This document shows positions 12,241 to 23,440 of a DNA stretch of 64,000 nt, one piece after another. The position numbers and the translations under genes were made by a program. The notes beneath the pieces were generated by a model. That model made no database searches. It worked only from the letters and a program-made list of their open reading frames with translations, and was not told the origin of the DNA. The DNA comes from Chromera velia (taxonomy: Eukaryota > Sar > Chromeraceae), in NCBI GenBank assembly GCA_018398765.1, contig JAHBMJ010004927.1:90281-154280 (forward strand). The letters run 5' to 3'. Every line of letters starts with the position of its first letter. The first letter of the stretch is position 1.

Positions 12241-14790
12241 ATGGTGCGCCGTTCCGTGTGTTCATATGTTTTCTGCTTCAGACGGACCGATCTTTGTGTT
12301 CTTGCTTTCTTGGCTTCCTCCCTGCTTCCCTGCGTGAGTCCGTGACAGGATGAAGGAGGAGAACGCGCTCTTGTGTCCGCGATACATGAGATCAGGCAGG
12401 GGGTAGAAGCGTTAGCAGAAGCGCTGAAAGCAAAGAAGACCACCTCTCTGCAGACCCTCGACCTTGCAGAGAACGAGATGAGGCCGGCAGGGTTGAAGCA
12501 CTTGGCGTCTGCAGTCAATGCAGAGGCTGTACCTCAAGTCAATGCAGAGGCTGTACCTCACTTGAGAGTGCTGGTGCTGAAGAAGAATGAGCTGGCTAAT
12601 GTGACAGATGAGGAGGAAGACTATGCCCCGATTTCCGAACTTCTCACCACAAATGCGTTGAAGGGGTTGGAGGAGTTTGATTTGAGCGCCATTTGCTTGT
12701 TTGACGAGGATGTCGGGGAGATAGGGGATGAGGGTGAAGTATGGGATGAGGCTGATGGGGAGGAGGCGGAGGACGGTGGTGGCAGTAACGGTGAGAGTGG
12801 GGGTGTTCAGAATTCCTTGTTAGAGGGCGTCGACGAGATTGGGGGTGAGGGTGTTGATGAGGATGGGGATGGGGATGGGGATGGGGATGAGGATGGTGGT
12901 GGCAGTGACGGTCAGGTTGAGGGTGGGAGTATCGTTCCATCTGCTGCCGCCTTTGCGGTCACGGGCCGTTTCCCAAAACTGCGACGGCTTGATCTGGGAT
13001 CAACTGAGGAGGGGGCGTATATGGCCTCTGGGGAGTTGGCAGCTTTTGCAACTGCATTGGGGGTGGAGGGGGCGCCGGCTCTTCAAGAACTCGTCCTCCC
13101 CAGTGGGGGCTCTCAGCAGAATCCGAATCCAGAGGGGGTCGTTGCTCTTGCCAATGCTCTTACTTCTGGGCACCTGTTGCAGTTGAGATGTTTGAAACTG
13201 CAGTCTCGAGACGATATGACAGGTGAGGCTTTTGCAGGGCTGTGTCGCAGCCTTGCAACAGGCAAGGTATCCCTCCTGCAGACTCTAGATCTGGGAATGT
13301 ACAATGATGACGCCGAAGAAGGGGTGGTTGTCCTTGCAGAGGGGATTCAGGGACAGAGGTTGTCCTCACTTGAAAGTTTTCGGCTAAAGCTGTCAAACGT
13401 AAAGGGATTTGCAGTGTCGGGCTTGGGACTAGCGGTTGGTTGTGGGGGGTGTCCGGGTCTCCAGAAGCTTGATCTCGCATGGGATGAGGAAGGGGACGAG
13501 GGGGTGGGGGGACTTGCAGAGGGTCTGGGTGGGGGGCGTTTGTCGTTTCTTCGGGATCTTTCTCTGAGAGTGTCTTGTGGTGTGGGAGGTGAGGGTGAGA
13601 TGGAGTGGGCAGGCGAGGGGTGTAAAGCTCTAGGGGAGGTTTTGAGCTGCACCGGCAAGGTCCCTTCTCTCCGGACTGTGAGTCTGGATTGGCCTTGCGA
13701 CCAGAGCTTTGCTTCTCTGTGTGAGGGTCTGTCTCAAGGGAGAGTTGGCCCTCCTGTGATGGTCGATATTCATGTGGTTGAAGATGGAGAGAATGACGCA
13801 TATTTGGGAGTGAGTAGATTTGCCGAGACAATTCGAGCCGGCAAGCTGTCGGGGTTGCGGAAAGTGAGCTTACAGGGGGATCAGATGCAAAGCCGAGAGG
13901 GGGCGGGGGTGCTCGGAGAGGCCCTCACACACGCAGATGCCTTGTTAAACTCTTTAGAGGAGCTTCGCATTATCTTTCAAACACAAGAAATGAATGCCGC
14001 TTTTTTCAAGGGCCTCTCCAGAGGTACGGGACGACTGCCCGCCCTGCATACCCTCCACTGTGCCCACGGTTGCACCATCGGAACACAGGGTGCACAGTCC
14101 CTGTCCGCCCTTGTGACAGGGGGCAGGGTCCCTTCCCTCAGAGACCTGAAAGTGAATTTGGGGGGGATCGAGCAGGAGGGGATGCAAGCGTTTGCTGCTG
14201 CCCTGGGCTCTTCCCATGTCTCCACCCTACGACGGCTTGGCGTGGTATTGTTCAGTTTTCACTCCGCAAATCCCGCTGCAGAAGTGGGCATACTCTCAGG
14301 TGCGCTGAGCTCTGGGCATCTCCGCAGGTTGGAAGAGCTGAGGGTGGGGTGTCTCCGGGGGATTGAAGACCTTCGCGCGTTGTGTGTGGGTCTGGGCAGT
14401 GGTAAGCTGCCCTCCCTTCGCGCGCTTCATTTCTGGGACTGCAGGTCCGGGAGGGAGGGAGGCAGGCCTCTCTCAGAGCTTCTGGTTGCGGAGAAACTGC
14501 CAAGCTTGAGAATGCTCGAGGTAATGGGTACGGGCCTCGAAGACGAAGGGTTCAGAGCATTGGTAGAGGGATGGATGACCCGAGACCCCCCTCCCCTGCA
14601 GCACTTACACTTTCAGAGTAATTCACTCACCGGCGCAATCGTGAATCCAGTGTTAAGACTGCTGGGCTCGCAGCAGCTGCCTGCCCTGGAGACATTGAGT
14701 CTTTTCAGGGATGGAGGGATTGACGAGAGATCGAGGGACTCGGCGGAGTCGCTCTTCGGAGCGTTTCCAGAAGTTATAAAATTTGATTAG
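12241..14790 (+). CDS. Leucine-rich repeat protein, ribonuclease-inhibitor type
   Basis: This is a tandem LRR protein. Repeats of the LxxLDLxxN kind recur about every 28-30 residues or at wider intervals (for example LQTLDLAENE, LRRLDLGS, LQKLDLAW, LETLSLF). Such proteins form curved scaffolds for protein binding; the partner is unknown. The best start is the ATG at 12241: 31 codons ending in a hydrophobic signal-like stretch, then a 66-base intron (12334-12399, cctgc|gtgagt to ggcag), then one exon to the TAG at 14788 (827 residues). An alternative is an exon beginning after gtgacag at 12348 and joined to an unseen upstream exon. Residues between repeats 2 and 3 form an acidic Asp/Glu/Gly insertion encoded partly by a ggggat run (12862-12890). 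Codons 12514-12561 are an exact 24-base tandem duplication apart from the last base. The gene is GC-rich against AT-rich flanks. Confidence 0.75.
12514..12561 (+). repeat. 24-bp in-frame tandem duplication in the LRR gene
   Basis: Two adjacent copies of a 24-base unit encode VNAEAVPQ and VNAEAVPH. They differ only at the final base. The duplication keeps the frame and lengthens one LRR spacer by eight residues. Confidence 0.95.
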
Positions 14791-15239
14791 TATTTTATGA
14801 AGTTAAATTGTGTGACGATCGTTTGACAGTGCTCGCAATTCATATTAATTAATGAGATTCATTTAGGAATCGTCCGAATCGATTCGGTTTATTCTTCAAT
14901 TAATATATATGATAGGCCCTTCGCGGCCTTTAATATAGGGAGTCTGTAGGAGTCTGAGCCCGAATTTAGTGCAATTCACATGTTTAACTAAATTAAACAC
15001 TATAAAACACACAACCGCTCTTTCATCCATGTCTGAATCCATGCATTATTCTGATGCCCCCTCTAGTCTGGGTTCTTATCTATTCTTTTCTAGCCTCTTC
15101 TATACTCTTTAAACTTGGTTATATATGCCCGCAGAGATATTTTTAAGCAAAAGATGCGGCCAAACTATTAATGTATGTCTAAATGTATGTCCTTGAAATA
15201 GTCTTTCTGCAATATACCTAGCGATATTCCGTAATGGCA
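14791..15239. other. AT-rich intergenic spacer
   Basis: The spacer follows the LRR stop codon. It is AT-rich and has no open frame or recognisable element. Confidence 0.5.
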
Positions 15240-15294
15240 TGGGGCTATGTAAAAATTCATTTGCGTGCCAATGGCATGCAAACGGGCTCTTAGG

Positions 15295-15307
15295 NNNNNN
15301 NNNNNNN
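15295..15307. other. Assembly gap (13 N)
   Basis: Thirteen undetermined bases precede a run of fifteen G. A homopolymer sequencing failure is the likely cause. Confidence 0.99.
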
Positions 15308-15803
15308 GGGGGGGGGGGGGGGTCTTTACGTGCTATCGAGCCTTTTTGGGGCGTTCATCTCAGTGGGGTCTGATGGATAAGCCGTAAGTGTTCAATCTTG
15401 ATCGCTATGGTTGCCACATAAAAGCCACTAAATGGTTTCTCCAGATGTCATCTGGTTCTGAAGCACCAGAGGTCTAAAATTTTGAAAATTTCATGAAAAA
15501 TTGTCTGACATTTTCATTCCCCCTCCATGATTCCCTCATCCCCCCCCCTGACAAGTCTTCTCTGATGCCCTGCAGTGCTCTAGATGCTTCAGTCGAAGAA
15601 TTCTGGTACACACGCCCTTGTTAGCTGTTCATCTTGAGAGGAGGAGTGGATCTTTGGGGAATCTGCGGTCTCGGTTTTTTGTTTTTCATACTGAGTCTCA
15701 GTCTGACTCTCTTCGGAATCCCCTTTTAGTAGGGTCATGCTCATGGACATCTTGTCACTCATTAACTTGCAAAGCAGCACGTACCCTTCATAAACTTAAG
15801 AGG

Positions 15804-15905
15804 CCATACCATGGTGCTTCGACTTCTGCCCACTCCGGGCACTATATTTGTTATAAGAAGAGAGGGGGGTGGTGGTGGCTTGATTGTCTAGGTTCACCCT
15901 GAATT
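15804..15905 (+). pseudogene. Ubiquitin-specific peptidase fragment (His box)
   Basis: The translation ends with HGASTSAHSGHYICYKK followed by GGWWWLD and then a stop. This closely matches the C-terminal His-box signature of USP/UCH deubiquitinases, in which the GHY histidine is catalytic and is followed by a Trp/Tyr and Asp segment. The upstream part of the frame (from 15618) has no USP similarity that I can see, and no Cys box exists nearby, so this is a truncated fragment. It lies inside the inverted-repeat element, which may have captured it. Confidence 0.5.
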
Positions 15906-16605
15906 GAAGAAGGACTAGGCAACCGGGATGTCCTTGGGGGAATGTTTGGTGGAAATAACAAGCCGATCGAGGACTACACGTCCTCCTTTCTCATGTATCA
16001 CAGGAAAGATGATTCAATCCCTCCGCACTTTGCCGTTTGATCATTAAATTGCATTGAACAAACGTGTCACAGATGTATATGGATCACACAATTTTTGCAT
16101 AATGATTCAAATTTGCATGGGGTTTTAACAAGTTTTTGACAAGTTTTTAACTTAAGTTTTAGTAGTTGTTCAACATGATTTTAGATTCTAAACGGTAAAA
16201 AAGTTAGTGTCAAAAAAAATTTTTTTAAAGAAAAACATTTGCGTGCCGAAGTGAGAAGGTCTTGGGGGAGGGGGGTGGGTCTTGCGTGCTATTGGCACTC
16301 AAATGAATTTTTACATGGCCCCCATGCAGTACGTTTTTATCGTCTGTTATTAACCCATGACCCAGTTACAACATACGCAAAAACATCCGCGCGCGAAAAC
16401 GAAAATGTCTTTCGGATCTTTCCTTCGATCGCTCCGTACGTGGCGCCGCCAACCCGCGCCGGGGCCGTGCCCACATACACGTACGTGTTTGAAGTCCAAT
16501 GTGTTGCTTTTTGTGCAGCAGAGTTTTGTTGTGCGGTCTCTTTGGTGGGCTCTAATCTGCTCAGCAATCGCAATTGATCGGTCTGCCGCTCCATCAGATA
16601 CAAGC

Positions 16606-18423
16606 TCAAACAACTTTTTTTGATTTCTTCTTTTTTTTCTTGCTGCCCTGCAGCGCTTTTCGAATCTCCGCCAAGGTTCGCATCCCTCGTCCTTCCTTGT
16701 TTTGTTTCTTGAGTGCGCTACTTTTCTGTTTCTTTTGAGCCCTTTCCCCTTTCCCTTCTTTCTTGACCTTTTGCTTAATGGACAGACTCTTTGTCTTTTT
16801 CTTATGGGGAATTGAGGGCGGCGGTTCTCTTTCGCGTTCTCCATCTTGTCCGCCTTGTGGAACTTTTGTGGGAAAACTCGGAAGTGTTGTTTCAATGTCC
16901 TCTGACTTCTTCTTTTTCTTTTTTGGCTGTGCTACTTCATCGTCCTCCTTCTTCGTTTCCTCTTCTCCTTTTCCCTCTTCTCCGACGTTTCCTTTCTTTT
17001 TCTTTTTCGTCTTCTTCGTCACAGCCCCTTCCGACGGTTTTCCAAACCCTCCTTGTTGTCCCTCCTCCTCTTGTGTCTTCAGTTCATACAACCTCCCTTC
17101 CTGCAGGAACCAACCGAAAACAGAATAACGCGAACGGCCACAGGAAGGAGAGACCCGCGTGACTTCATGATACCTGGGCACTCTGAATGCCACCAGACTG
17201 TTGAACTCTGGCACTACCCGCATCCCCCCCTCATAGTCGACAAACACACCCCCGTGCTCTTCATTCCACTCGTCTGCAGTCAGGTAGTACACCAAAGCGA
17301 CCGTCCTGCAGACACACGCAGTGCATGCAGGAACCAATGCAGAACAAACAAATCTTGAGAAAGTGAGCGGAATGCGTGATGGAGTAAAGATTGAATGAGG
17401 TCATGTGACTGCATGTAACGAGAAAGGGATTGGGGGGGCAGAAGGGAGTCGGGGGTGGAGGCGAGGTCACGCAACCCGAACCACTCCTTCCCCCCCTTTC
17501 TGCACAAGATCTCGCTTTTCTCTTCCGAGAACAAGACTGCGTGCAGGATGCATTCACGTCTCCCTCCTTCCCCCCCTCCCGACCTGCTGCAGGACACCAC
17601 GCTCCCGTCTTCCAACATGACATCCGTGTACGCTCTGTCGTCGTGAGGCTCGATGAAGTGCCCTGAACCATATCGGGCTGCAGGCATCATGACAACAGAT
17701 GCAGAACAGAGCATGCAGAAGCGTATCCTGTCGTCAGTACGTCCATTGCGGGAATTCGTGGTTTCAGCAATTTGAAGATCAGTATCTTTCATACATAGTG
17801 CTCTGTGAAGGGCTGTGTCCATCACGTGGTTGCTTGCATCAGCAAAGAAGGACAAAATAACGCAAAAAGAGATGACAGCTTCTGGCACCCTGTCAGCGGT
17901 TCCGATTATCATCAGCCGAAAGGGAAAGGGGGGAGACGCAGGCGAAATTACCGTCTCGTCTCTCCCTTGGGGGGCGCATCGACTAGATTCGTTTGCATTC
18001 GCATTCACCCGTACGAACTCTTCTTGATTTCCCCTGCTCACCTGCAGAGAAGGAATTGAGGCTGTCGGGGTAGAAGAGAGAGAAGATCCGGGTCAACTCT
18101 GGGACTCCCTCTGCCGTCTTCGTTGAAGAGAACGCGTGTGCGATGTCATTCTTCTTCCAGTCCCTCGAGGCTTCCGTTGGGTTCCACTCACTCTCAGGAA
18201 TTCCCTCAAGGACCTCACGGGCACCCCTGGCAACTTTTTCGGGAAGGAAATTCCTCAGATGGACCACACCGTCAGAAGCGTCCAAGAGAGAGTCCAGGTC
18301 AAATCTGCCCACCAACTCCATGACCTTCCTGAAGTTGTTGGCCCACGAAAAGAACGACTGTCTTGCGTCCAATACGGGTTTCTTCTTCTTCACTTTATGA
18401 GCACCTGATCCTTCCCGTTTCAT
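16606..18423 (-). CDS. 2-oxoglutarate/Fe(II)-dependent oxygenase, prolyl-hydroxylase type
   Basis: A protein of about 391 residues in three exons on the minus strand: 18423-18042, 17677-17584 and 17305-16606. The donors are gcag|gtgagc and agcag|gtcggg, both acceptors end in tgcag, and the phases agree (1, then 2). The double-stranded beta-helix core is complete: the metal ligands are in GHFIEPHDDRAY (exon 2), the distal His is in YHEVTRV, and the 2-oxoglutarate Arg is in RYSVFGWF (exon 3). The arrangement resembles the TPA1/OGFOD1 and SM-20 prolyl hydroxylase families, which hydroxylate proteins such as ribosomal protein S23 or HIF; the substrate here is not deducible. The last 140 residues are a Lys/Glu-rich tail with several KKKKK clusters, which suggests nuclear or nucleolar targeting. 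The stop is TGA. It is divergent from the membrane protein at 19129. Confidence 0.85.
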
Positions 18424-19128
18424 GATGAAGCAGCGAAACCTCGTTGAATCTCCTCACACGGTCACACGAAAAGAGCACGTCCTGTCGATCTGTCTCAGTC
18501 TCCCGCCGAAGTCATGCGCTGCCACTCTGCAGCGTCCCTTGGGCAATGTCTGGGTGAAAATCCACGCCGCACGTGCACAGTCCCTGTGCAATCCAAACTT
18601 CACCCGACTGCGTTGACACTGTGCAGAAGGGACGTCGTCAGCGAGACAGTCACACTCGTGATCACTCGTGCCAGGACGTACATTCGTGGACACGATCGTG
18701 TAGATCGAGGGCAAAAAGGAGACGCCGCCGGCCTGCATGGGCGCGCATGCACTTGGGGCGCAACTTTCGCGCGCGCAGAGCGAGCGCAGGTGTTGCTGTC
18801 AGATTGCATGCATGTTGTTCGTGTTGCAATGGTGCAGCACTGCATTTTGCTTGAGTGTTGCTTTGAACTGATGTGTGAAGCATATGCATGCATGAAGAGT
18901 CGAATTCATGAGGTGTGCACACGTCGTACAGACGTTTAAGCTGCTATGAATGTGTGGTGAACCAAGCTGCTTTGAGAAACTTGTGCCAGTATATATACAG
19001 GTCTGTGCAGGCAGCAGTGCAAGATTGTTCTTCGATACTCACAGTGATTGAGGACGTCACTTGTTTTGTTCGCGCGAGGCTCAAGTGTTGTCCAAAGGAC
19101 TGATTGCTGGTCCTCAGCTGTCCTAAAA
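18424..19128. promoter_or_regulatory. Divergent promoter with TGCATGCA sites and a TATA box
   Basis: The region lies between two divergent starts. It has TGCATGCA at 18805-18812 and 18885-18892, further TGCATG cores near 18733 and 18745, and a tatatata-type box at 18990-18997 about 130 bases before the plus-strand start at 19129. The octamer is the core bound by some apicomplexan ApiAP2 factors. The link to this organism is inference. Confidence 0.45.
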
Positions 19129-20343
19129 ATGGATTCGGCCGGACTGCCTCTGAGCAGCGACTGTCCGATTCCGACACATGAGAAGGAAGTTTCCAGGCAA
19201 AGTACGTGTTGCACTTCTTTGCGGAGGTTCTTTTCCATCTGCTTTGACGTTCTCAGATCAGTCCCCTTTGCCGGCCTGGTTGCTTTCTTTTTGAAAATCA
19301 CGTTCCTTATTGTCGTCATTGAAGCAGCATACGCACTTGACAGAACTGCCAGCGTGCTTCTGGACAAGGATGAATTGATCGAAGACTTTCGGGAGATCCT
19401 CATGACCTTTGAATTGGCAGACACGTTCTGCAGTGCCTTTGCTTTGCTTGGGATTGCCTTCACCTCGGGGAAAATAGGAGAACTTGTCTTCGGTGACAAG
19501 CGACACTGGTGGAGATGTGTTTGTGGCAAGTGGGTGCAAAGGATTTTGCGCCTTCTCTGCTGGTTCTTCTTTCTTGTCACACTCGCATTTCTTGCCATCT
19601 ACTCTGCTGCCGCTATCGTGGCAGTCATCTTCGACGCGTTGTGTAAAGCCAAACCGATCCTCGCTCATGTGTCCGCAATTTTGAAAAAAGTCAATGGCAT
19701 GAGTCAACAGATCGCAACTAAAGTTTCCACTGCACAAACCGAACTGGACCTCGCAACAGGAAAAACCCTGGCGGTGGATGGCCAAGTCGATCTAGCTGTT
19801 GACCAGATAGCACGGCTTCGTGCCTTCACCCAGGACGTTGAAAACAGGCTTGCTCCCGCCTGTCGTGCTGTGCACAATCTTCTGACGGGCGGGTTTCCTG
19901 CAGTCCGTTTGGTCAGTGCGCCCTTTCTGCTGGCTGTCGCTCAAGCACTCTTCCTCACTTCCATCACAGCCTCCATCGAGAGGATTCGAACAGCAGAAGC
20001 AATCGGGACACAAGACGAGGGGTACAGAGAAAAGACGGGAAAAGAGAAGGAACTTGAAGGAGAAGACCTCGAGGATTCGGGTCGAGATTCAGATGGAAAG
20101 CTCCCAAATCCTGCAGCTGATGCTGCAAAGGAAGGAGGGGAAGGAGAGGGTGGTAGCAGTTCCTCCCCTCATCCGGTGGAAGGGGGGGGGTCTCTTAGGA
20201 TTCCCAATGATGCAGACAGGTCTCCCTTGTCGTATGCTGTTGGTGAAAGAGGCCCAGATCACACAGATGAGTGCCTTGCGGACCTCCCAGATCCCTCCAG
20301 TGAGGGTCTGGAGGAAGGCACAGGGCCCCTCTTTCCAGATTGA
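19129..20343 (+). CDS. Four-helix membrane protein, unknown function
   Basis: A single-exon frame of 404 residues from the ATG at 19129, about 130 bases after a TATA box. Four hydrophobic segments are visible: about residues 45-70, 105-125, 150-185 (with WFFFLVTLAFLAIYSAAAI) and 275-300. Between the third and fourth segments lies an amphipathic, helix-forming stretch. The C-terminal 100 residues are Glu/Asp/Gly/Ser-rich and hydrophilic, probably cytosolic. No family is recognised. The region before 19129 is open to 19048, but only with a TTG codon. The stop is TGA. Confidence 0.7.
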   Translation: MDSAGLPLSSDCPIPTHEKEVSRQSTCCTSLRRFFSICFDVLRSVPFAGLVAFFLKITFLIVVIEAAYALDRTASVLLDKDELIEDFREILMTFELADTFCSAFALLGIAFTSGKIGELVFGDKRHWWRCVCGKWVQRILRLLCWFFFLVTLAFLAIYSAAAIVAVIFDALCKAKPILAHVSAILKKVNGMSQQIATKVSTAQTELDLATGKTLAVDGQVDLAVDQIARLRAFTQDVENRLAPACRAVHNLLTGGFPAVRLVSAPFLLAVAQALFLTSITASIERIRTAEAIGTQDEGYREKTGKEKELEGEDLEDSGRDSDGKLPNPAADAAKEGGEGEGGSSSSPHPVEGGGSLRIPNDADRSPLSYAVGERGPDHTDECLADLPDPSSEGLEEGTGPLFPD

Positions 20344-20577
20344 CTGAATCGGATTCCAGAGGAAACGTTGCACGAAAGAAGAGACAATGCATGGTCGCGT
20401 CAGCCAGAGGTTGTACACCCAAAGAGTACTTCTTGAATACTAGTCGAGGAAGGCAGGGGGTATTGAGTTGCAGGTCGGCTGCTCTTATTGTAAACAAGGA
20501 GAGAGAAGACGTCAAGTTGTCTTCATACAGCTACAGCTGCAGGCTACTGTCACAAAGCGAATTTTGCGCGTCTGTGC

Positions 20578-20610
<33 letters not shown>

Positions 20611-20729
20611 GGCCTCTCTCTTTCCCTCTCTCCCTCTCCTCTCTCTCTCTCCCTCTCCTTCTCCCTCTCCCTCTCCCTTTCCCTCTCCCTCTCCCTCTCT
20701 CTCTCTTCCTCTCTCAGACGCCTCTGTGC

Positions 20730-20761
<32 letters not shown>

Positions 20762-20782
20762 TCTGTGTGTGTGTGTGTGTGT

Positions 20783-20814
<32 letters not shown>

Positions 20815-21046
20815 TAGTGTATGTGTGCGCATGCGCACTCGCCCGCGTCTCTTTCCCTCTCTTCGTCTTTCTCTCTGTCCGTCCGTCTCTCAGACTCTCT
20901 CTCAAGCTCTCTCTGTTTCTCTCCCAGGCTCTCTCTGTCCTTCTCTCCGTCTCTCTCTCTCTTCCTCTTCCTCTGTCTCTGTCCGAGTCTCCCTGTCTCT
21001 TGTCTCTCCCTCACTTTCTCTCTCACTCTTTCTTGTAATCTTGTAG

Positions 21047-21085
<39 letters not shown>

Positions 21086-21411
21086 TTGATCGTGCAAAAA
21101 AAAGGTTTATAACATTTTTGCTCTACTTATACCGCTGATTTAATTCATTTATACTTGATTTCTGTCTAGATTTCTGTTTTTGTTTAAGCCTACACCTAAA
21201 CCTTAACTGTTATTAGTAAAATTTTGAAGATTATTTGATTCATTGGTATATTCAAAGTTGGTCTCATTATACACTGTGATATCCCATACATTTCATATCC
21301 ATCTATTGCAAGAGTTATAATATAGAGTGGCATTGAAGCTAGCATTGAAGTTCTTTAATATTCTGTAATTTTTTTTTATTTACTACTGGTGACTTAACTT
21401 AGCTGCAGTAA
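20344..21411. repeat. Compound CT / GTGC / GT / GA / AC microsatellites
   Basis: From about 20578 to 20870 there are successive (CT)n, (GTGC)n, (GT)n and (GA)n tracts. CT-rich sequence continues to about 21030 and an (AC)n tract occupies 21047-21082. Long open frames on both strands here are microsatellite artefacts. From 21083 the DNA is AT-rich with no gene. Confidence 0.85.
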
Positions 21412-22471
21412 TAGGGTTGCTAAATGCCGTGGGCGATAAATACCATTATCAACACTAAACGTATAAACGGCACTGATCGACAACGACATTTATATTTCAA
21501 TACAGTGCCGACATTTCATAGTTTGCCTCGATCAACAATGTCAATCTTTGACAAAAGTATACCAAAGTTGGCATTTAAATTGCCAAACTAGATAAACTGA
21601 CCATCAAAAAGCCGCAACAATATCTGTTTGATTTCTTTTAAACGACTTTGGGGAGGCAATCGCTAGAGATAGGCAGTGCGCTGGTCATGACAGAGGGATA
21701 AGAAGTATTTATAGCAAATCCTGAAGTCAGAAGGAGGAGAGTCAAGTTTGAGATTGCACGAGCGAGAGAGCTAGCAGTGAGAACAGTAAACAGAACAGAA
21801 GGAAAAGGTGGAAGAAGAACAGGCTAGATACTAGAAACAAACTTTAAGTCAATGCCCCCCCCCCCAAAAAAAATCGTTAGAGAGGCGACACCTGTTCGGA
21901 ACCACTCGTTCTCTATGCTGTTGAAGTACCAAGCATTCTCCAACCATGCCAGGGCAAATAGTCGATCAAGCTGCTCTGCTAGGATTTTTATTCACACTTT
22001 CTGTTCTTTTTCTATCTAGTTTTCTGTGTCACTGGAAAAAGGAAAAATGAATAGATTAAGTATATGATGGATGGCTAAATAGACGGATTGCACGATGAAG
22101 GATAAAAATGGATCAATTAAAAGCTTACGATAAACTTTTTGATCAATCATTGTATATTGATATACACATGCAGTCATTATATATACAGTATGAGAGAGAC
22201 ATCTCGATCGATTGGGCTGCATTGAAAAATTAATTTATGCACATGCATGCATACAAATTTAATACCAATTAACTGCATGCATGCAAAAAATGCACACGCA
22301 TGCGAAAATAAACGTTTTTTGCGTGCGCGTTTTGCGCGTCTAATCCATTAATATCTATATACTGCACACTAAATGCCACTTTGGCTATAAAATGCCGTTT
22401 TAAATGCCGATGTCGGCACTAGAAGTGTTGCAAATATCAATATTCGGCACTGACGACATTTACCAACCCTA
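21412..22471. mobile_element. Non-autonomous hAT-like DNA transposon
   Basis: A 1,060-base AT-rich element. It starts tagggttgctaaatgccgt and the reverse complement of its end is tagggttggtaaatgtcgt, a terminal inverted repeat with 17 of 19 bases matching. The flanking 8-mers are tgcagtaa (21404-21411) and tgcagtga (22472-22479), an 8-bp target duplication with one mismatch. Both the 8-bp duplication and the TIR start of the YARNG kind are hallmarks of hAT elements. Copies of ggcactg, gccgacat and aaatgccg recur near both ends, as subterminal transposase-binding repeats do. No transposase frame is present. Confidence 0.75.
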
Positions 22472-22479
22472 TGCAGTGA

Positions 22480-23055
22480 TCATGGAACTTGAAGCTATAG
22501 TGCAATCGTCTAAGAAATCGTCATTATTTCCTAAGTTATTTCTAGCCGTATTTTGCTTATTCACTATCATTATTTCTTAGATTATTTCTAGCTGTATTTT
22601 GCTTATTCACTATCTTTATCATATTTTATTCCGTGTTGTAAGCCTTTTTCTACCTTTTGCGAGCGATTTCTGTATTATATGACCTAATTAATTTCATCTG
22701 AGAGATTCAATCAACTTGGATCGACTCATTGACATGTTAGGAAAAGTTTTGACTCCTAGGCCCGACTCAATATATCTTAAGAGTTTAGAAATATATATTG
22801 AAACCACTCCTAGGTCGGACTTGCCACTCACTACTCACTGGCAGCTCTTTACTTTAGACTTCACATAAATCATATCTAGAATACATGGGGACACGGTATG
22901 CATAACAAAAACCTGAATCATCATATCTAAAATTAAATTCAATTTTTATAATAATCAATCAAAAATTTAACAAAAAAAGGGCTTGGTCTTTGCGAACTTT
23001 TTGTCCCCCCAGTCTCTTGACGTAGTTGAGGCACCCGGAGTCGCCAGGTGTCCTT
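22480..23055. other. AT-rich spacer
   Basis: No coding potential is seen. A short direct duplication, in which cattatttc..aagttatttctagc and attatttcttagattatttctagc are related, lies at about 22522-22620. Confidence 0.45.
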
Positions 23056-23440
23056 TCACTCCAGAATAAGCAGCATATGCGCCAAAAAGACAACCACAGA
23101 GCAAGCAGAGGAAGCAAAACACCTATAACGACCTCGGAGCTTCAACCAACTGAGGAGACGCCTGCGAGCTAGGCTCTCTATCCCACACAGATCCAGAACC
23201 ATGGTAAACACGGCCATGCCCGTGACTCCGCACGCCTGGGGGTAGATGCCAGCCTTCCAGGTTTCCCCCTTCCTTCAATGTCGACCAGACAAGCCGCACT
23301 CACGGCCGCAGCCAGTTTTTGAGAAGGCAATGCTGTGTAGGAGAAGAAAATCGGAGGAGACGGCGAAAATCTGGGGGCATGACTCGATGGGGGTTTTCCA
23401 CCTGGGTCAGGACGGCAAGTCACGCGTATGCACACGCCAT
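23056..23440 (-). CDS. Possible small membrane-protein gene, three exons
   Basis: On the minus strand an open segment 23235-23056 (60 codons, ending TGA) encodes a hydrophobic stretch, an RRR-containing loop and a second hydrophobic stretch with CSVVVFLAHMLLILE. It is preceded by an acceptor (ctacccccag) and, at 23332-23304, by a 29-base exon between ctacacag and gcggcc|gtgagt. Joined in phase these give a continuous first helix. A further upstream exon ending at a donor near 23410 also fits in phase. No homologue is recognised, and the model rests on splice signals and hydrophobicity only. Confidence 0.3.

Larger units (their letters stand above)
15240..16325. mobile_element. TIR-bounded element (about 1.1 kb), family unknown
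   Basis: An imperfect inverted repeat of about 35 bases flanks the region. The left arm (about 15238-15275) and the reverse complement of the right arm (about 16286-16327) share atgtaaaaattcatttg, then gtgccaat and gcaa after single mismatches. The interior is AT-rich and holds an assembly gap at 15295-15307 next to a G15 run, plus a ubiquitin-peptidase fragment. No transposase is visible, so it would be non-autonomous. Target-site duplication is not clear: the flanks read ggcat and atgca. Confidence 0.5.

Noticed and set aside
12644-14503. Several antisense frames rich in His/Pro over the LRR gene
   Set aside because: They mirror the Gly/Asp/Leu-rich coding strand, and the LRR periodicity is on the plus strand.
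17280-18041. 253-residue minus-strand frame overlapping the oxygenase
   Set aside because: It is mainly intron sequence; the oxygenase exons with intact iron ligands use another frame and have in-phase splice sites.
20468-21138. Open frames rich in Leu/Ser or Arg/Glu
   Set aside because: They are translations of CT, GT, GA and CA microsatellites on both strands.
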